64,000 nucleotides of DNA from assembly GCA_947628225.1 (NCBI GenBank), contig CANQYY010000001.1:248001-312000 (forward strand). Direction: 5' to 3'. The position numbers were made by a program, and so were the translations under genes. Within the stretch, counting starts at the first letter, position 1. Each line of letters opens with the position of its first letter. Of the stretch, positions 18,932-28,107 are shown piece after piece. This stretch comes from an uncultured Lachnospiraceae bacterium (GTDB lineage Bacteria > Bacillota > Clostridia > Lachnospirales > Lachnospiraceae). A model generated the notes under the pieces. The model did no database searches and was not told where the DNA came from. It saw nothing but the letters and a program-made list of their open reading frames with translations.

Positions 18932-20017
18932 ATGGAACGCACAGAATACAAACTGGATATTGACGCCTCCGTGATCCGTCAGGCGCTGTCGGCGCTTTCT
19001 GTTCCGACGGAGGAAATTTTCTTTTTTGATATTGAAACAACCGGGCTCTCTCCCCGCGTTTCCTCTCTTTATCTTATCGGCGTCTGCTATTTTGACGGAG
19101 AATCCGCTCATCTTGCGCAATGGTTTGCCGATGACTACATAAGCGAGAAGGAAATTCTTTTTTCTTTTTTGGAATTTACCGAAAGGTTTTCCACCTGTAT
19201 TCATTATAATGGCTCCACCTTCGATATTCCTTATTTGCAAAAAAAATACGACGCCTACAAACTCCCTTCGCCGTTTGAAGGAAAGGAAAGTCTGGATATT
19301 TACCGGGAGGTCAGGAAAAAAAAGGATTTGTTCCAGACGCCGGATTTCAGGCTCAGCACGGTGGAGAAATTGCTGGGCTTTCAGAGGGAGGATAACTTTT
19401 CCGGAAAAGATTGTATCCGGCTCTATACGGAATTTATGCAGAAAAAATATTTTCGGGATAAAAAAGCCGGGGAGTTGAAAAATTTTCTTCTTCATCACAA
19501 TAGGGACGATCTTATCGGCACGGCGCTTTGCAGCCGGTTTCTTTTGTATTCCCGTTACCAACCGGCTCATCCCCGCTGCCATATAGAAAACGATATGCTT
19601 GTAATAACCGATAATACCGCCGTCCCTCTCCCTTTTGCCGGGGAATATAAACGGGAAAACCAATGGATCCGCTTTACACCGGATGCCATAGTCATTAAGG
19701 TTCCCCTTTACCAGGGCACGCTGTTTCATTTCTATCCGGATTATAAAAATTATTTTTATCTGCCAAAGGAAGATATGGCGGTACATAAAAGCGTAGGAAT
19801 CTATGTGGACAGCGAATTTCGGGAAAAAGCGGCCGCCTCCAACTGCTATCTAAAAAAAACCGGCGTTTTTCTCCCTCTTCCTAAGGGATTTTCCTGCGGG
19901 GATTTCCCCCTCTTTCAGGAATCCAAAAAAAGCCGCCGCCTTTATTTATATTGGGAAAATTCTTCGTTTACCCTGAAAGAAGACTTTTTGGCTGAATATA
20001 TCCGGTCTGTTTTTTAG
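18932..20017 (+). CDS. RNase H-fold 3'-5' exonuclease domain protein (YprB-like)
   Basis: 361 residues, ATG after GGGGAGG. The DEDD-type exonuclease motif FFFDIETTGLSPR is near residue 30, followed by the Exo II region IHYNGSTFDIPYL and the Exo III-like HHNRDDLIGTALCSRFL. The Bacillus YprB family matches in architecture, but its biological role is poorly known. The C-terminal half (200-361) has no recognised domain. The gene is divergent from cls and stands alone on the plus strand. Confidence 0.82.
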   Translation: MERTEYKLDIDASVIRQALSALSVPTEEIFFFDIETTGLSPRVSSLYLIGVCYFDGESAHLAQWFADDYISEKEILFSFLEFTERFSTCIHYNGSTFDIPYLQKKYDAYKLPSPFEGKESLDIYREVRKKKDLFQTPDFRLSTVEKLLGFQREDNFSGKDCIRLYTEFMQKKYFRDKKAGELKNFLLHHNRDDLIGTALCSRFLLYSRYQPAHPRCHIENDMLVITDNTAVPLPFAGEYKRENQWIRFTPDAIVIKVPLYQGTLFHFYPDYKNYFYLPKEDMAVHKSVGIYVDSEFREKAAASNCYLKKTGVFLPLPKGFSCGDFPLFQESKKSRRLYLYWENSSFTLKEDFLAEYIRSVF

Positions 20018-20046
20018 CGGTTTTCCCTGTCCGTGACAGCCGGGAA

Positions 20047-20086
20047 AACAAAAAACTCCCGCATCCGTCAGCCGGATGTAGAAGTT
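20047..20086 (-). terminator. Terminator after rpmF
   Basis: A 14-bp stem with one mismatch is formed by AACTTCTACATCCG and CGGATGCGGGAGTT (20054-20086, loop of 5), followed on the minus strand by TTTTTTG. It is shared with the convergent yprB-like gene end. Confidence 0.8.
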
Positions 20087-20140
20087 TTCGCCTTGTACTA
20101 TACTGCATTGCAGTGCATATTCATCAAAATAAACCCGCCA

Positions 20141-20326
20141 TTATTCTGCTGTGGTAGAGATAATCTCTTTCTTATTGTAACTTCCACAGTTTTTACATAC
20201 TCTGTGGGGAACCATCAAAGCGCCGCATTTACTGCATTTTACTAAAGTAGGAGCAGTCATCTTCCAGTTTGCTCTACGTTTATCTCTTCTTGATTTTGAA
20301 GATTTATTCTTAGGACAGATACTCAT
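20141..20326 (-). CDS. rpmF: 50S ribosomal protein L32
   Basis: 61 residues starting MSICPKNKSSKSRRDKRR. It has four zinc-ribbon cysteines (CSKCGALMVPHRVCKNCG). The ATG at 20324-20326 follows AGGAGG; the longer upstream reading crosses the promoter. The usual upstream partner DUF177 (YceD) is not present; ackA lies directly upstream with a 99-bp gap. Confidence 0.98.
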   Translation of the reverse strand: MSICPKNKSSKSRRDKRRANWKMTAPTLVKCSKCGALMVPHRVCKNCGSYNKKEIISTTAE

Positions 20327-20366
20327 GTCTATTACACCTCCTCTGACATACTCAAACACTTTTACA

Positions 20367-20395
20367 ATTATATAGGGTGGCACTAAAAATGTCAA
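20367..20395 (-). promoter_or_regulatory. Promoter of rpmF
   Basis: On the minus strand, a perfect -35 TTGACA (20390-20395) and -10 TATAAT (20367-20372) with a 17-bp spacer, giving L32 its own strong promoter. Confidence 0.92.
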
Positions 20396-20425
20396 CTGTT
20401 TTTTTGTATTTGTGATAAATTTCCC

Positions 20426-21619
20426 TTATTTCAGCAACGCAACCGTTTCACGGGCAATCGCCAATTCTTCATTCGTCGGGATTACAGCGGCCGTAACCCG
20501 GGAATCCGGCGTGGAAATAATCATTTCCCTGCCCCGCACATTATTCGCCTCCTCATCCAGAGTAATGCCCATATAGCCAAAATGCTCTAAAATCTGGCGG
20601 CGGACAACAATATTGTTTTCCCCAAGCCCCGCGGTAAATACAATGGCATCCACACCGTCCATGGCGGCAATATACGAGCCAATGTATTTCGCTGTTCGGT
20701 AACTGAATACTTCAACTGCTAACTTCGCCTTTTCATTCCCCTCATTAGAGGCTTTGTCCAAATCGCGAAAATCACTGGAAACACCGCCGGAAAGTCCATA
20801 TACGCCCGACTCCTTATTTAAAATTACCATAATCTCCTCTAAGGATTTCCCAAGGCTGTGCGCCAGATACTCTACGATTGTAGGATCTATATCGCCGCAG
20901 CGGGTTCCCATAACAAGGCCCTCTAACGGGGTCATTCCCATGCTGGTATCTACTACCTTGCCATTTTTTACGGCAGAGATACTGGAGCCATTTCCCAGAT
21001 GGCATATAATAATCCTGGAATTATCGGGATCTAACTTTAACATTTCTATCGCGCGTTTGGATACAAAGCTGTGGCTGGTTCCGTGGAAACCATAGCGGCG
21101 CACCTTATATTTTTCGTAATATTCATAAGGAAGCCCGTACAGGTAAGCCACCGGTTCCATAGTCTGATGAAATGCCGTATCAAAAACACCGATGTTGGGG
21201 ACGCCGGGCATAATAGCCTCACAGGCGCGAACACCGATAAGATTCGCCGGATTATGTAACGGCGCCAGCGGATTACACTCTTCTACCCCGGCGATTACAT
21301 CTTCATCAATAATAACCGAAGAGGAAAATTTCTCCCCGCCATGTACCAGACGATGCCCAATGGCATCAATCTCCTTTAAATCTTTTATTACGCCATAGGC
21401 ATCATGGACCAGCGCCTCCAATACCATACGGATCGCCACCTCATGGTCCGGCATATCCTGATCGATTACCACTTTTTCGCCGTCCGCCGGCGTGTGGTTC
21501 AGTCTTCCGTCAATTCCGATTCTCTCACACAGGCCGACTGCTAACGCCTCCTCTGTTTCTGAGTCAATGAGCTGGTATTTCAAGGATGAACTACCGCAAT
21601 TAATAACCAATACTTTCAT
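20426..21619 (-). CDS. ackA: Acetate kinase
   Basis: 397 residues. The ATG at 21617-21619 follows GGAGG. Signatures: VLVINCGSSSLKYQ at the N-terminus, VHGGEKFSSSV, FDTAFHQTM, RYGFHGTSHSFV and GLGENN. It interconverts acetyl phosphate and acetate with ATP formation, the main substrate-level phosphorylation in fermenters. No pta is next to it. It has its own promoter. Confidence 0.98.
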   Translation of the reverse strand: MKVLVINCGSSSLKYQLIDSETEEALAVGLCERIGIDGRLNHTPADGEKVVIDQDMPDHEVAIRMVLEALVHDAYGVIKDLKEIDAIGHRLVHGGEKFSSSVIIDEDVIAGVEECNPLAPLHNPANLIGVRACEAIMPGVPNIGVFDTAFHQTMEPVAYLYGLPYEYYEKYKVRRYGFHGTSHSFVSKRAIEMLKLDPDNSRIIICHLGNGSSISAVKNGKVVDTSMGMTPLEGLVMGTRCGDIDPTIVEYLAHSLGKSLEEIMVILNKESGVYGLSGGVSSDFRDLDKASNEGNEKAKLAVEVFSYRTAKYIGSYIAAMDGVDAIVFTAGLGENNIVVRRQILEHFGYMGITLDEEANNVRGREMIISTPDSRVTAAVIPTNEELAIARETVALLK

Positions 21620-21658
21620 TTTTTCCTCCATTCCGAAACGTATAAAATAACCGATATA

Positions 21659-21687
21659 ATTATACGCCTGTTATTTTAAAATTACAA
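21659..21687 (-). promoter_or_regulatory. Promoter of ackA
   Basis: On the minus strand, -35 TTGTAA (21682-21687) and -10 TATAAT (21659-21664) with a 17-bp spacer. Confidence 0.75.
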
Positions 21688-21788
21688 GAAAAATATCCTC
21701 TTCTCCGTCTGTTTTATCTCTGCTTCTATTTATGTCCTGCTCCGGCATATATTAGAGCAAGAGTAAAAACGCCGTTAGGAAACAAACG

Positions 21789-22676
21789 ATGATATTTTGT
21801 TCCGTTCTTTTTCTCTGCCTGCTGCTTTTTTTCCCGGAAACCGCTATGGCAGGCAGTAAATATGGAGCCTCCCTGTGGCTGACCCAGCTGCTTCCCACCC
21901 TGCTCCCCTTTTTTATTGCCATCCGTCTGTTTGACACATGCTTACCCCGCATCGCCTCCCGCCGGCTCTTTTTGCTCACCGGACTGTTATGCGGCTATCC
22001 GGCAGGCGCGGCTCTGGTTACAAGCCAGTATGAAAGAGGACTGCTTTCCAAGCGTCAGGCATATTTTTTTCTTGGTTTTGTCAATAATCCAAGCCCTATG
22101 TTCGTTTTAGTCTATTGCGGAAATCAGATTCTTCGCCTGAACCGGACAAACGCCCTTTTTCTCTTTTTGCTCCTCTGTCTTTCCTCCCTGATTGGAAGTT
22201 TTTTATTTTCCCTGATTTATTTTTCCAAAAAAACTGACGAAAAAAAAATCTGCCCGGCTCCCCTTGCCGGCGCGTCGGTGGAAAATGCGGCAAATGGGGG
22301 TTTCCTTTCAAGCCAGATGGATGCAATCATTCAGGAAAGCTTCCTTGTCCTGATCAAAATCGGCGGCTACGTTATTCTTTTTTCCATTCTGGGTCAGTTT
22401 ATCCTGACACTTTTCCCTGCCGGCTCCGTAACTTCGGTTCTGTGCTCGGGTTCTCTGGAAATTACCTCCGGCCTCTCTTTTTTACGGGAAAGCGCCCTCT
22501 CCGAGCCGGTAAAAAAAGTTCTGACTATGATAATACTAACCTTCGGGGGGCTGTCTGCCGCCGCCCAGACGGGTAGTGTCCTATCAAAATCAGAACTCTC
22601 TCTTTTTCCTTATTTACTGTGCAAGGGGCTGAACTGTCTTCTGGCAGGTCTTTTTTCCTTATTTCTTTTCTTTTAG
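21789..22676 (+). CDS. YlbJ-like sporulation integral membrane protein
   Basis: 295 residues with about eight hydrophobic segments. Family text includes LLPTLLPFFIAIRLF, LCGYPAGAALV, FVNNPSPMFVLVYCG and LEITSGLSF, typical of YlbJ / nucleoside-recognition (gate) membrane proteins. In Bacillus YlbJ is a sigma-E dependent sporulation protein whose transport role is not settled. The start codon follows AGGAAA. The last 18 nt overlap the convergent coiled-coil gene. It supports a spore-forming ancestry. Confidence 0.85.
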   Translation: MIFCSVLFLCLLLFFPETAMAGSKYGASLWLTQLLPTLLPFFIAIRLFDTCLPRIASRRLFLLTGLLCGYPAGAALVTSQYERGLLSKRQAYFFLGFVNNPSPMFVLVYCGNQILRLNRTNALFLFLLLCLSSLIGSFLFSLIYFSKKTDEKKICPAPLAGASVENAANGGFLSSQMDAIIQESFLVLIKIGGYVILFSILGQFILTLFPAGSVTSVLCSGSLEITSGLSFLRESALSEPVKKVLTMIILTFGGLSAAAQTGSVLSKSELSLFPYLLCKGLNCLLAGLFSLFLFF

Positions 22677-23348
22677 GAAAGCATCCTCCGGCACGTCAAA
22701 AGCCTGTTCTTCGGAAGCAGCCGTTTCCGCGTCAGCCTTGTCCGGCGATTTGCCCGCCTCTTCTTTTTCTTTCCCCTGTTGTGCCTTTGCGTATTTCTCC
22801 GGCTCCAGCTGCGCCATAAGTTCTTCCTTATTGCTTTTCATAATCTGGACGCTGTTTTTTAAGGCGCTGTTAAGCATCCTGTATTTATTATCCGTTTCCC
22901 GCAGAGAGGTTTCCACTGCCTGCTGCGCCTGATCCAGCAGATTATTCGTGTACAACAAAGACGCACGGTGCATCTGCTCGCTCTCCTGCTGCGCCGCATC
23001 CACTAATCTCTGTGCCTCCTCCGTTGCCTGTTTCATAATATCCTCCGCCCTCTGGTATGCCGTCTGGACAATCTCGTTTTGGTCTAAAATCTGGGCGGTC
23101 TGCTTTTGAGCCTGACTGAGCATATCTTCCGCCCTCTGCTGCGCCTCATTTAAAATACCGTCGCGGTTCGTTATGATTTTCTGATACCGTTTGATTTCCT
23201 CCGGCGCGCAAAGTCTTAATTCATCCAATAAATCATATAATTCGCCCCGGTCTACCACAACCTTGTTCGGATACAGCTTAGACGGTTTACAGCTTTCGAC
23301 ATAATTGTAAATATCATCGATTGCCTGTTCAATTCTTGATGGGTTCAT
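22659..23348 (-). CDS. Coiled-coil protein (DivIVA/ATPase-subunit-like)
   Basis: 229 residues. The ATG at 23346-23348 follows GGAGGAG. A short N-terminal domain (SRIEQAIDDIYNYVESCK) precedes a long Gln/Glu/Ala-rich coiled coil (about 60-170) with repeated AxxRAEDxxxQA units and an acidic low-complexity tail. The order rsmD then this gene is familiar in Lachnospiraceae, where it is usually called an ATPase or V-type ATPase subunit-like protein without evidence. A scaffold or DivIVA-like role is an inference. It overlaps rsmD by 20 nt. Confidence 0.75.
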   Translation of the reverse strand: MNPSRIEQAIDDIYNYVESCKPSKLYPNKVVVDRGELYDLLDELRLCAPEEIKRYQKIITNRDGILNEAQQRAEDMLSQAQKQTAQILDQNEIVQTAYQRAEDIMKQATEEAQRLVDAAQQESEQMHRASLLYTNNLLDQAQQAVETSLRETDNKYRMLNSALKNSVQIMKSNKEELMAQLEPEKYAKAQQGKEKEEAGKSPDKADAETAASEEQAFDVPEDAFLKEKK

Positions 23349-23922
23349 TTTCTCCTCCATTCTGTGTGCCCCTCACACGCAGGAATACATGCTGGTTTGT
23401 CTTATATTCCTTTATTTTTATTAACTCATAATAGGTTTCATCAAAATAATCCGGCGCTGTTTCCAAAGAAGATTCCATAATCACTAAGGTTCCCTGCCTC
23501 ACAATACCGGAGGCGGTCAGAAGTTTTAGTATTTTCTGCTCAAAACCTTTTTGGTACGGGGGGTCTGCAAATATAATGTCAAATACTTGTCCCATCTTTT
23601 CCAGTTTGGAAATCCCATAGGTTACTTCTACCGGAAGGACGACGGCCTGGCTGTCAAGCTTTGTCTTCGCCAGATTTGTCCGGATGCACCGCAGAGCTTC
23701 TTTATCATATTCTACAAAAACTGCCTGTTTTGCGCCCCTGCTGAGTGCCTCGATCCCAATTCCGCCGCTGCCGCTGAATAAATCCAGAAAATGACAGCCG
23801 TATACCTCTCCCTGAAGAATATTGAACAGGGTTTCCTTTATGCGATCCAAAGTCGGCCTCGTATTCTTCCCGGATGGCGTTACTAAAGGCAGCCGTCTGG
23901 CTTTTCCTGAAATCACTCTCAT
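23329..23922 (-). CDS. rsmD: 16S rRNA (guanine966-N2)-methyltransferase
   Basis: 197 residues. The ATG at 23920-23922 follows AGGAG and gives the conserved N-terminus MRVISGKARR. SAM-binding FLDLFSGSGGIGIEAL and the catalytic FADPPY motif are visible. It methylates G966 of 16S rRNA during 30S assembly. It overlaps the downstream coiled-coil gene and lies 111 bp after recG. Confidence 0.95.
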   Translation of the reverse strand: MRVISGKARRLPLVTPSGKNTRPTLDRIKETLFNILQGEVYGCHFLDLFSGSGGIGIEALSRGAKQAVFVEYDKEALRCIRTNLAKTKLDSQAVVLPVEVTYGISKLEKMGQVFDIIFADPPYQKGFEQKILKLLTASGIVRQGTLVIMESSLETAPDYFDETYYELIKIKEYKTNQHVFLRVRGTQNGGENEPIKN

Positions 23923-24033
23923 ATTCCATTCTCCTAAAGCGTTTTCCTTCCCGCGCTTTTCATATGTTCTTATTGTATATGATAGCGCGTATTTTTTCAA
24001 GAGTAGATTTACAAAGAATCTTCCGTCCGTTTC

Positions 24034-26070
24034 TCACAGAGTGACCTGTCCAAGATAACTCTCTACCCGGTTTCTCAGCTTTTCATTTTTCTTGTAGAAA
24101 AGAATAATGTCCTCTTGGGTAAACCGCTTCGCCTCCTGCCCTGCCTGCTGCAGGATCCCGGCATCTTCAAAAATATCCGCCAGCTTAAACAACTGGTCGC
24201 CGCTCTGACGGACTCCGAACAGATCTCCCTGACCCCGCAGTTTTAAATCCTTTTCGGCAATAAAAAAACCATCATTGGACTGGGTCAGTATCGCAAGCCT
24301 CTCTTTGCTCTCCTTTGAATCCCGTCCCGTCATTAAAATACAATACGACTGTTCTTTTCCTCTTCCCACCCGTCCTCTGAGCTGATGGAGCTGCGCCAGG
24401 CCAAACCGCTCTGCATTTTCTACCATCATAACAGTGGCGTTCGGCACATCAATACCTACTTCAATTACCGTGGTGGACACTAAAATATCCGTTTCGCCCC
24501 GCGAAAATGCCGCCATGATCTCTTCTTTTTCTCCCGGCTTCATTTTCCCGTGAAGCGCCGCAATACGCACGGAAGCCGGGAAAATACCTTTTAATTCCTC
24601 GGTGTATATCATCACATTCTCTAATTCCATTTCTTCACTGTCTTCCACCATCGGGCAGATAATGTATATCTGACGTCCCGCCTCTATCTGCTGCCTCATA
24701 AAACGATAGGCGTTGGGGCGGTAAGAGGTATTTACCACACAGTTTTTGATTGGCAGACGGTTCTTCGGCTTTTCATCGATCACGGACAGATCCATATCGC
24801 CATATAAAATTAACGCCAGCGTTCTGGGAATCGGCGTAGCGCTCATCGCAAGCACATGGGGCTGCTCTCCCTTCCGAAACAGGCTCTCTCTCTGTTTGAC
24901 CCCGAAACGGTGCTGTTCATCCGTAATTACCAGAGAAAGATTTTTAAATTCTATATTATCCTGTATGATCGCATGAGTTCCTACTACAATATCCCACGTC
25001 CCACAGGCAAGATTTTCTCTTCCCTCTCTCTTTTGCTTCGCCGTCAGAGAACCGGTCAGCATGCCAATCCTGACTCCTCTTTTGCTTAGCAATCCGCAGA
25101 GGTTATCATAATGCTGGCTTGCCAGTACCTCCGTGGGTACCATAAAAGCGCCCTGCCCTCCATTTAATACTGCCTGGTATAAAGCGGCCACTGCCACAAT
25201 CGTTTTTCCGGCTCCTACATCTCCCTGCACCAGACGATTCATCACCGTTCCTCCGGTCATGTCTGACACAATCTCTTCATATACTTTCTTTTGCGCTGTG
25301 GTCAGAGAAAAGGGAAGCTCATCCAGCCACTCGTCTACTTCCTTTTTTCTTTCCATTACATGGCTGCTTAAAGCGGCTTCCCTTTTTTTCATATAAGCAA
25401 GAGAAAGGGAGTATAAGAACAATTCATCAAACACCAATCGCCTGCGCCCTTCGTCCCTTTCTTTTCTATCGGCGGGAAAATGGATCTGCCAAAGCGCTTT
25501 TTTATACTCCGGCAGGTTTTGTCTTTTTCGTATCTCTAACGGTAAAAAATCCGGCAAAAACTCCGTTTCTTTCAATGCCTGCTCCAGAGCCTTCGTAATA
25601 GCAGAATTGGTCATGCCGGCAGTCAATGGATATATCGGCCTTAGTTTTCCCATTTGACGGTAAAACTCGTCTTTTGAATATAATTTGGGCTGCTCTAATA
25701 AAAGCCTCCCCCTTTTTTTTACCACTCTCCCTCTCATAATATACCGGGTTCCCATTTTTAACTGATTCCGCAAAAACGGCATATTAAACCAGGTAACCGG
25801 CACGCAGCCGCTCGCATCCTGTATCTCAGTATTCAAAATCCTGAGCCTGCCCGCCGTTTTCATCTGCGGTCTGACAGCCAGTGTTCCCTCGACAGCCGCC
25901 GTTTCCCCTTCCTCAAGCCGTTCAATCGGCTTTATCGGCTTAAACTCGTCATAACCGCGGGGATAGTGCTCCAACAAATCCTCCACGGTGTAAATCTTTA
26001 ATTTGTTCAGGCGCTTTTCCGCCTTTTCCCCCACGCCCTTTATTTTTCTAACGGAATCTGTCAACTGCAA
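24034..26070 (-). CDS. recG: ATP-dependent DNA helicase RecG
   Basis: 678 residues. The TTG at 26068-26070 follows AAAGGAGG. The wedge/OB domain (about 1-230) has a helix-hairpin-helix IKGVGEKAEKRL. Helicase motifs: Walker A GDVGAGKT, DEQH box (VITDEQHRFGV), TATPIPR-like SATPIPRTL and motif VI QLRGRVGRG. It regresses stalled forks and processes branched DNA. Its upstream side is the left border of the accessory region; the common upstream neighbours (a DAK2-domain gene, an Asp23 gene and rpmB) are not there. Confidence 0.97.
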   Translation of the reverse strand: MQLTDSVRKIKGVGEKAEKRLNKLKIYTVEDLLEHYPRGYDEFKPIKPIERLEEGETAAVEGTLAVRPQMKTAGRLRILNTEIQDASGCVPVTWFNMPFLRNQLKMGTRYIMRGRVVKKRGRLLLEQPKLYSKDEFYRQMGKLRPIYPLTAGMTNSAITKALEQALKETEFLPDFLPLEIRKRQNLPEYKKALWQIHFPADRKERDEGRRRLVFDELFLYSLSLAYMKKREAALSSHVMERKKEVDEWLDELPFSLTTAQKKVYEEIVSDMTGGTVMNRLVQGDVGAGKTIVAVAALYQAVLNGGQGAFMVPTEVLASQHYDNLCGLLSKRGVRIGMLTGSLTAKQKREGRENLACGTWDIVVGTHAIIQDNIEFKNLSLVITDEQHRFGVKQRESLFRKGEQPHVLAMSATPIPRTLALILYGDMDLSVIDEKPKNRLPIKNCVVNTSYRPNAYRFMRQQIEAGRQIYIICPMVEDSEEMELENVMIYTEELKGIFPASVRIAALHGKMKPGEKEEIMAAFSRGETDILVSTTVIEVGIDVPNATVMMVENAERFGLAQLHQLRGRVGRGKEQSYCILMTGRDSKESKERLAILTQSNDGFFIAEKDLKLRGQGDLFGVRQSGDQLFKLADIFEDAGILQQAGQEAKRFTQEDIILFYKKNEKLRNRVESYLGQVTL

Positions 26071-26315
26071 TTTCCCGTCCTCCTTTAACAAAAAGGATGT
26101 TCTATGATTTCTTTGACAATCTCATCACTTTCCTTACAGTTTCACTGATGAATTATACATGAAAAACGCTTACTTATCAACACTTTTGTCAGCAATCCAA
26201 CCGCCGACAGGCTGTTTCTGTGTAAAAGAATTTTCATTTTTTCACACCTGCAAAGACAGGTATCTTTCCCTTTTTTCTTATCCTGCAATCTCTTTTATCT
26301 GTGCGCCAGTAACTG
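26071..26315. other. Intergenic border between recG and the accessory region
   Basis: 245 bp without an open frame that looks coding. No integrase, tRNA fragment or copy of the ssrA 3' end is seen. A weak hairpin (ACCTG and CAGGT near 26247-26262) may end the traG-like transcript. A clear recG promoter is not seen. Confidence 0.4.
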
Positions 26316-27503
26316 TTACTGATACCTTCTGACCTGTCGGGGCTTGCTGCCTCTGGTAAACAGCCATGCTTCGTTCAGCGGCGTTTCCAGAATCGTGTTT
26401 ATCCATTTGTTTGCCCTTGTACTTATATAGCGGGCGGTTTCCACATCCTGACCGCCCAGATACAGGCAGTTGTCGCAGTTATTGATGATAGTCATGGCTC
26501 TTGCATGTCCGTATATGCTTTCCAGCTGGGAGATGCTCTGTAAGATGATGCTGACCGAGATTTCACGGGAGCGGATAACGGAAATGATTTTATCAAAGTC
26601 CGGGATAAAAATGCCTGCCGCAAAGTCATCCAGCAAAAAACGCACCGGCACTGCCAGCCTGCTGTCCCCATAATCCCGGTCTGCACTCTGGCACAGCGTA
26701 TGGACTGCCTGTGTAAAAAACAGGTCCGTCAGCCTGTCCATAGAGCGGTCGGTGTCACTGACTGTCAGGAATACGGCAATTTTTTCCCTTCCCAGCTCTG
26801 CAAACCGAATCCGTTTCTGTTTGTGGAACATTGCTTTTGCCCCGTCAAAGGAAAAGACGGACAGTTTTTCTGCCAGAATCCCGCGGATGCTTTCGTGCAT
26901 TTTCTCCGCCCGGACATTGTTTTTATACAGATTATAACGACTGAGCGCAAAACTGCCCGGATGGATTTCCTGCAATTCTTTCATCAGCTTTTCAAAGCGT
27001 CCGGTGCCCATCTCCGCCAACAGCCGGACGGCAAAATCAAGGGAGTGTTCTTCCTCCGGCAGACATTCCAGAATGTAAGCAATGAAGCTTTCCAGATAAA
27101 ATCTGGCAGCCAGCTCCCAATAAGGGTCACCATAGCTTTTTACCGGCACGATACATGCCGCCATTGTCAGAATATCCTGCTCTGCATAACAGTCCCTCCT
27201 GCTGTCATAGCGGATAAAATCAAAGGGATTGTAGCCATAGGAAGAAAGACAGTCGGTAAAGTCGATTTGGATTACCCGGAAGCCTTTACGTTTCAGCGCA
27301 TCCTCCGTCTGCCTTTTTAAGTTTCCCTTAGTATCACCGATTATCATGCTCTCATTTCCCAGCAGGATGTTCGGCAATACATAGCCGCGGGTCTTGCCCG
27401 AACCGCTGGGGCCGATAATCAAATCATTGTTGTTCAGCCCCGTTTTCCAAGTGTCGTTGCTTATCCGGCATCCCTGTGCCAGAATGCGGGTTCCATCGCC
27501 CAT
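26316..27503 (-). CDS. TraG/VirD4-like conjugative coupling ATPase lacking the membrane domain
   Basis: 395 residues, ATG after GAGGTGAT. It starts almost at the ATPase: RILAQGCRISNDTWKTGLNN leads into Walker A GPSGSGKTRG, then GDTKGNLKRQ, YGYNPFDFIRY and Walker B RFLLDDFAAG. The C-terminus ILQSISQLESIYG and WLFTRGSKPRQV is complete. This matches the VirD4-like family of Clostridial integrative elements, which normally has about 150 extra N-terminal residues with two membrane helices. These are missing here although translation signals are good. The family delivers DNA to a type IV secretion channel. No relaxase or other mating genes are nearby, so it is probably a remnant or repurposed. Confidence 0.82.
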   Translation of the reverse strand: MGDGTRILAQGCRISNDTWKTGLNNNDLIIGPSGSGKTRGYVLPNILLGNESMIIGDTKGNLKRQTEDALKRKGFRVIQIDFTDCLSSYGYNPFDFIRYDSRRDCYAEQDILTMAACIVPVKSYGDPYWELAARFYLESFIAYILECLPEEEHSLDFAVRLLAEMGTGRFEKLMKELQEIHPGSFALSRYNLYKNNVRAEKMHESIRGILAEKLSVFSFDGAKAMFHKQKRIRFAELGREKIAVFLTVSDTDRSMDRLTDLFFTQAVHTLCQSADRDYGDSRLAVPVRFLLDDFAAGIFIPDFDKIISVIRSREISVSIILQSISQLESIYGHARAMTIINNCDNCLYLGGQDVETARYISTRANKWINTILETPLNEAWLFTRGSKPRQVRRYQ

Positions 27504-27516
27504 ACTGTATCACCTC

Positions 27517-28107
27517 TCATATCCTTTCTATAATCCTGTCTGCCATTCCAAACTCCACGGCTTCTTTTGCGTCAAAATAACAGTCGGTCGCAGTCCTTTC
27601 CAGAATCTCTTCCCGGCTTTTTCCGGTATGCCCGGCAATGATTGTCCCCAGTACTTCCCTTACCTTCATCAAATCCCGGCTGATGCTTTCCACACGCAGG
27701 GCGCTGCCGTTTATATTTCCTGCCACCAGCGGATCATGTATCATTACTCTGGCGTGGGACAGGATGTCCCTCTGGCTTCCACAGAGGAACAGAATGGCTG
27801 CCATGCTGGCGGCAAGCCCCACGCAGACCGTCCGCACCGGACAGGAAACCGCCTGTATCACATCATACAGCGCCAGCCCTGCCGACACCTCGCCACCGGG
27901 GCTGTTTATATATAGGGTAATGGTTTCCTTCGGGTCTTCCCTCTGTAAATAACGGAGCTGTAAGATAAGTGCGTCTGCCTGTTCTGCCGTTATATCCCCG
28001 GTACATTCGATTTCCCGGTTTTTAAACATCTCATCGACTATGTTATAGCTTACCAGCCCGGCACTGGTTTCTTTCACAATGGCGGGCATTGTTATTTTCT
28101 GATTCAT
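27517..28107 (-). CDS. ClpP-like serine protease
   Basis: 196 residues. The ATG at 28105-28107 follows AAAGGAG. The ClpP fold is clear: LYINSPGGEVSAGLALYD, catalytic Ser in GLAASMAAIL, His in RVMIHDP and Asp in ERTATDCYFDAKEA. Divergent from housekeeping ClpP (canonical ASMGAF is ASMAAI). It probably forms a barrel that needs an unfoldase, or acts like phage/plasmid head-type ClpP. It sits in a tight overlapping run: the previous gene overlaps by 65 nt, and the TraG-like gene starts 13 nt later. Confidence 0.88.
   Translation of the reverse strand: MNQKITMPAIVKETSAGLVSYNIVDEMFKNREIECTGDITAEQADALILQLRYLQREDPKETITLYINSPGGEVSAGLALYDVIQAVSCPVRTVCVGLAASMAAILFLCGSQRDILSHARVMIHDPLVAGNINGSALRVESISRDLMKVREVLGTIIAGHTGKSREEILERTATDCYFDAKEAVEFGMADRIIERI

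Noticed and set aside
18812..19786. 325-codon extension of cardiolipin synthase
   Set aside because: Antisense to the YprB-like gene; the TTG with GAGGAGG at 18811 gives the normal protein.
26071..26315. Possible attachment-site copy of the ssrA 3' end
   Set aside because: I scanned for the T-arm and acceptor text and found none.
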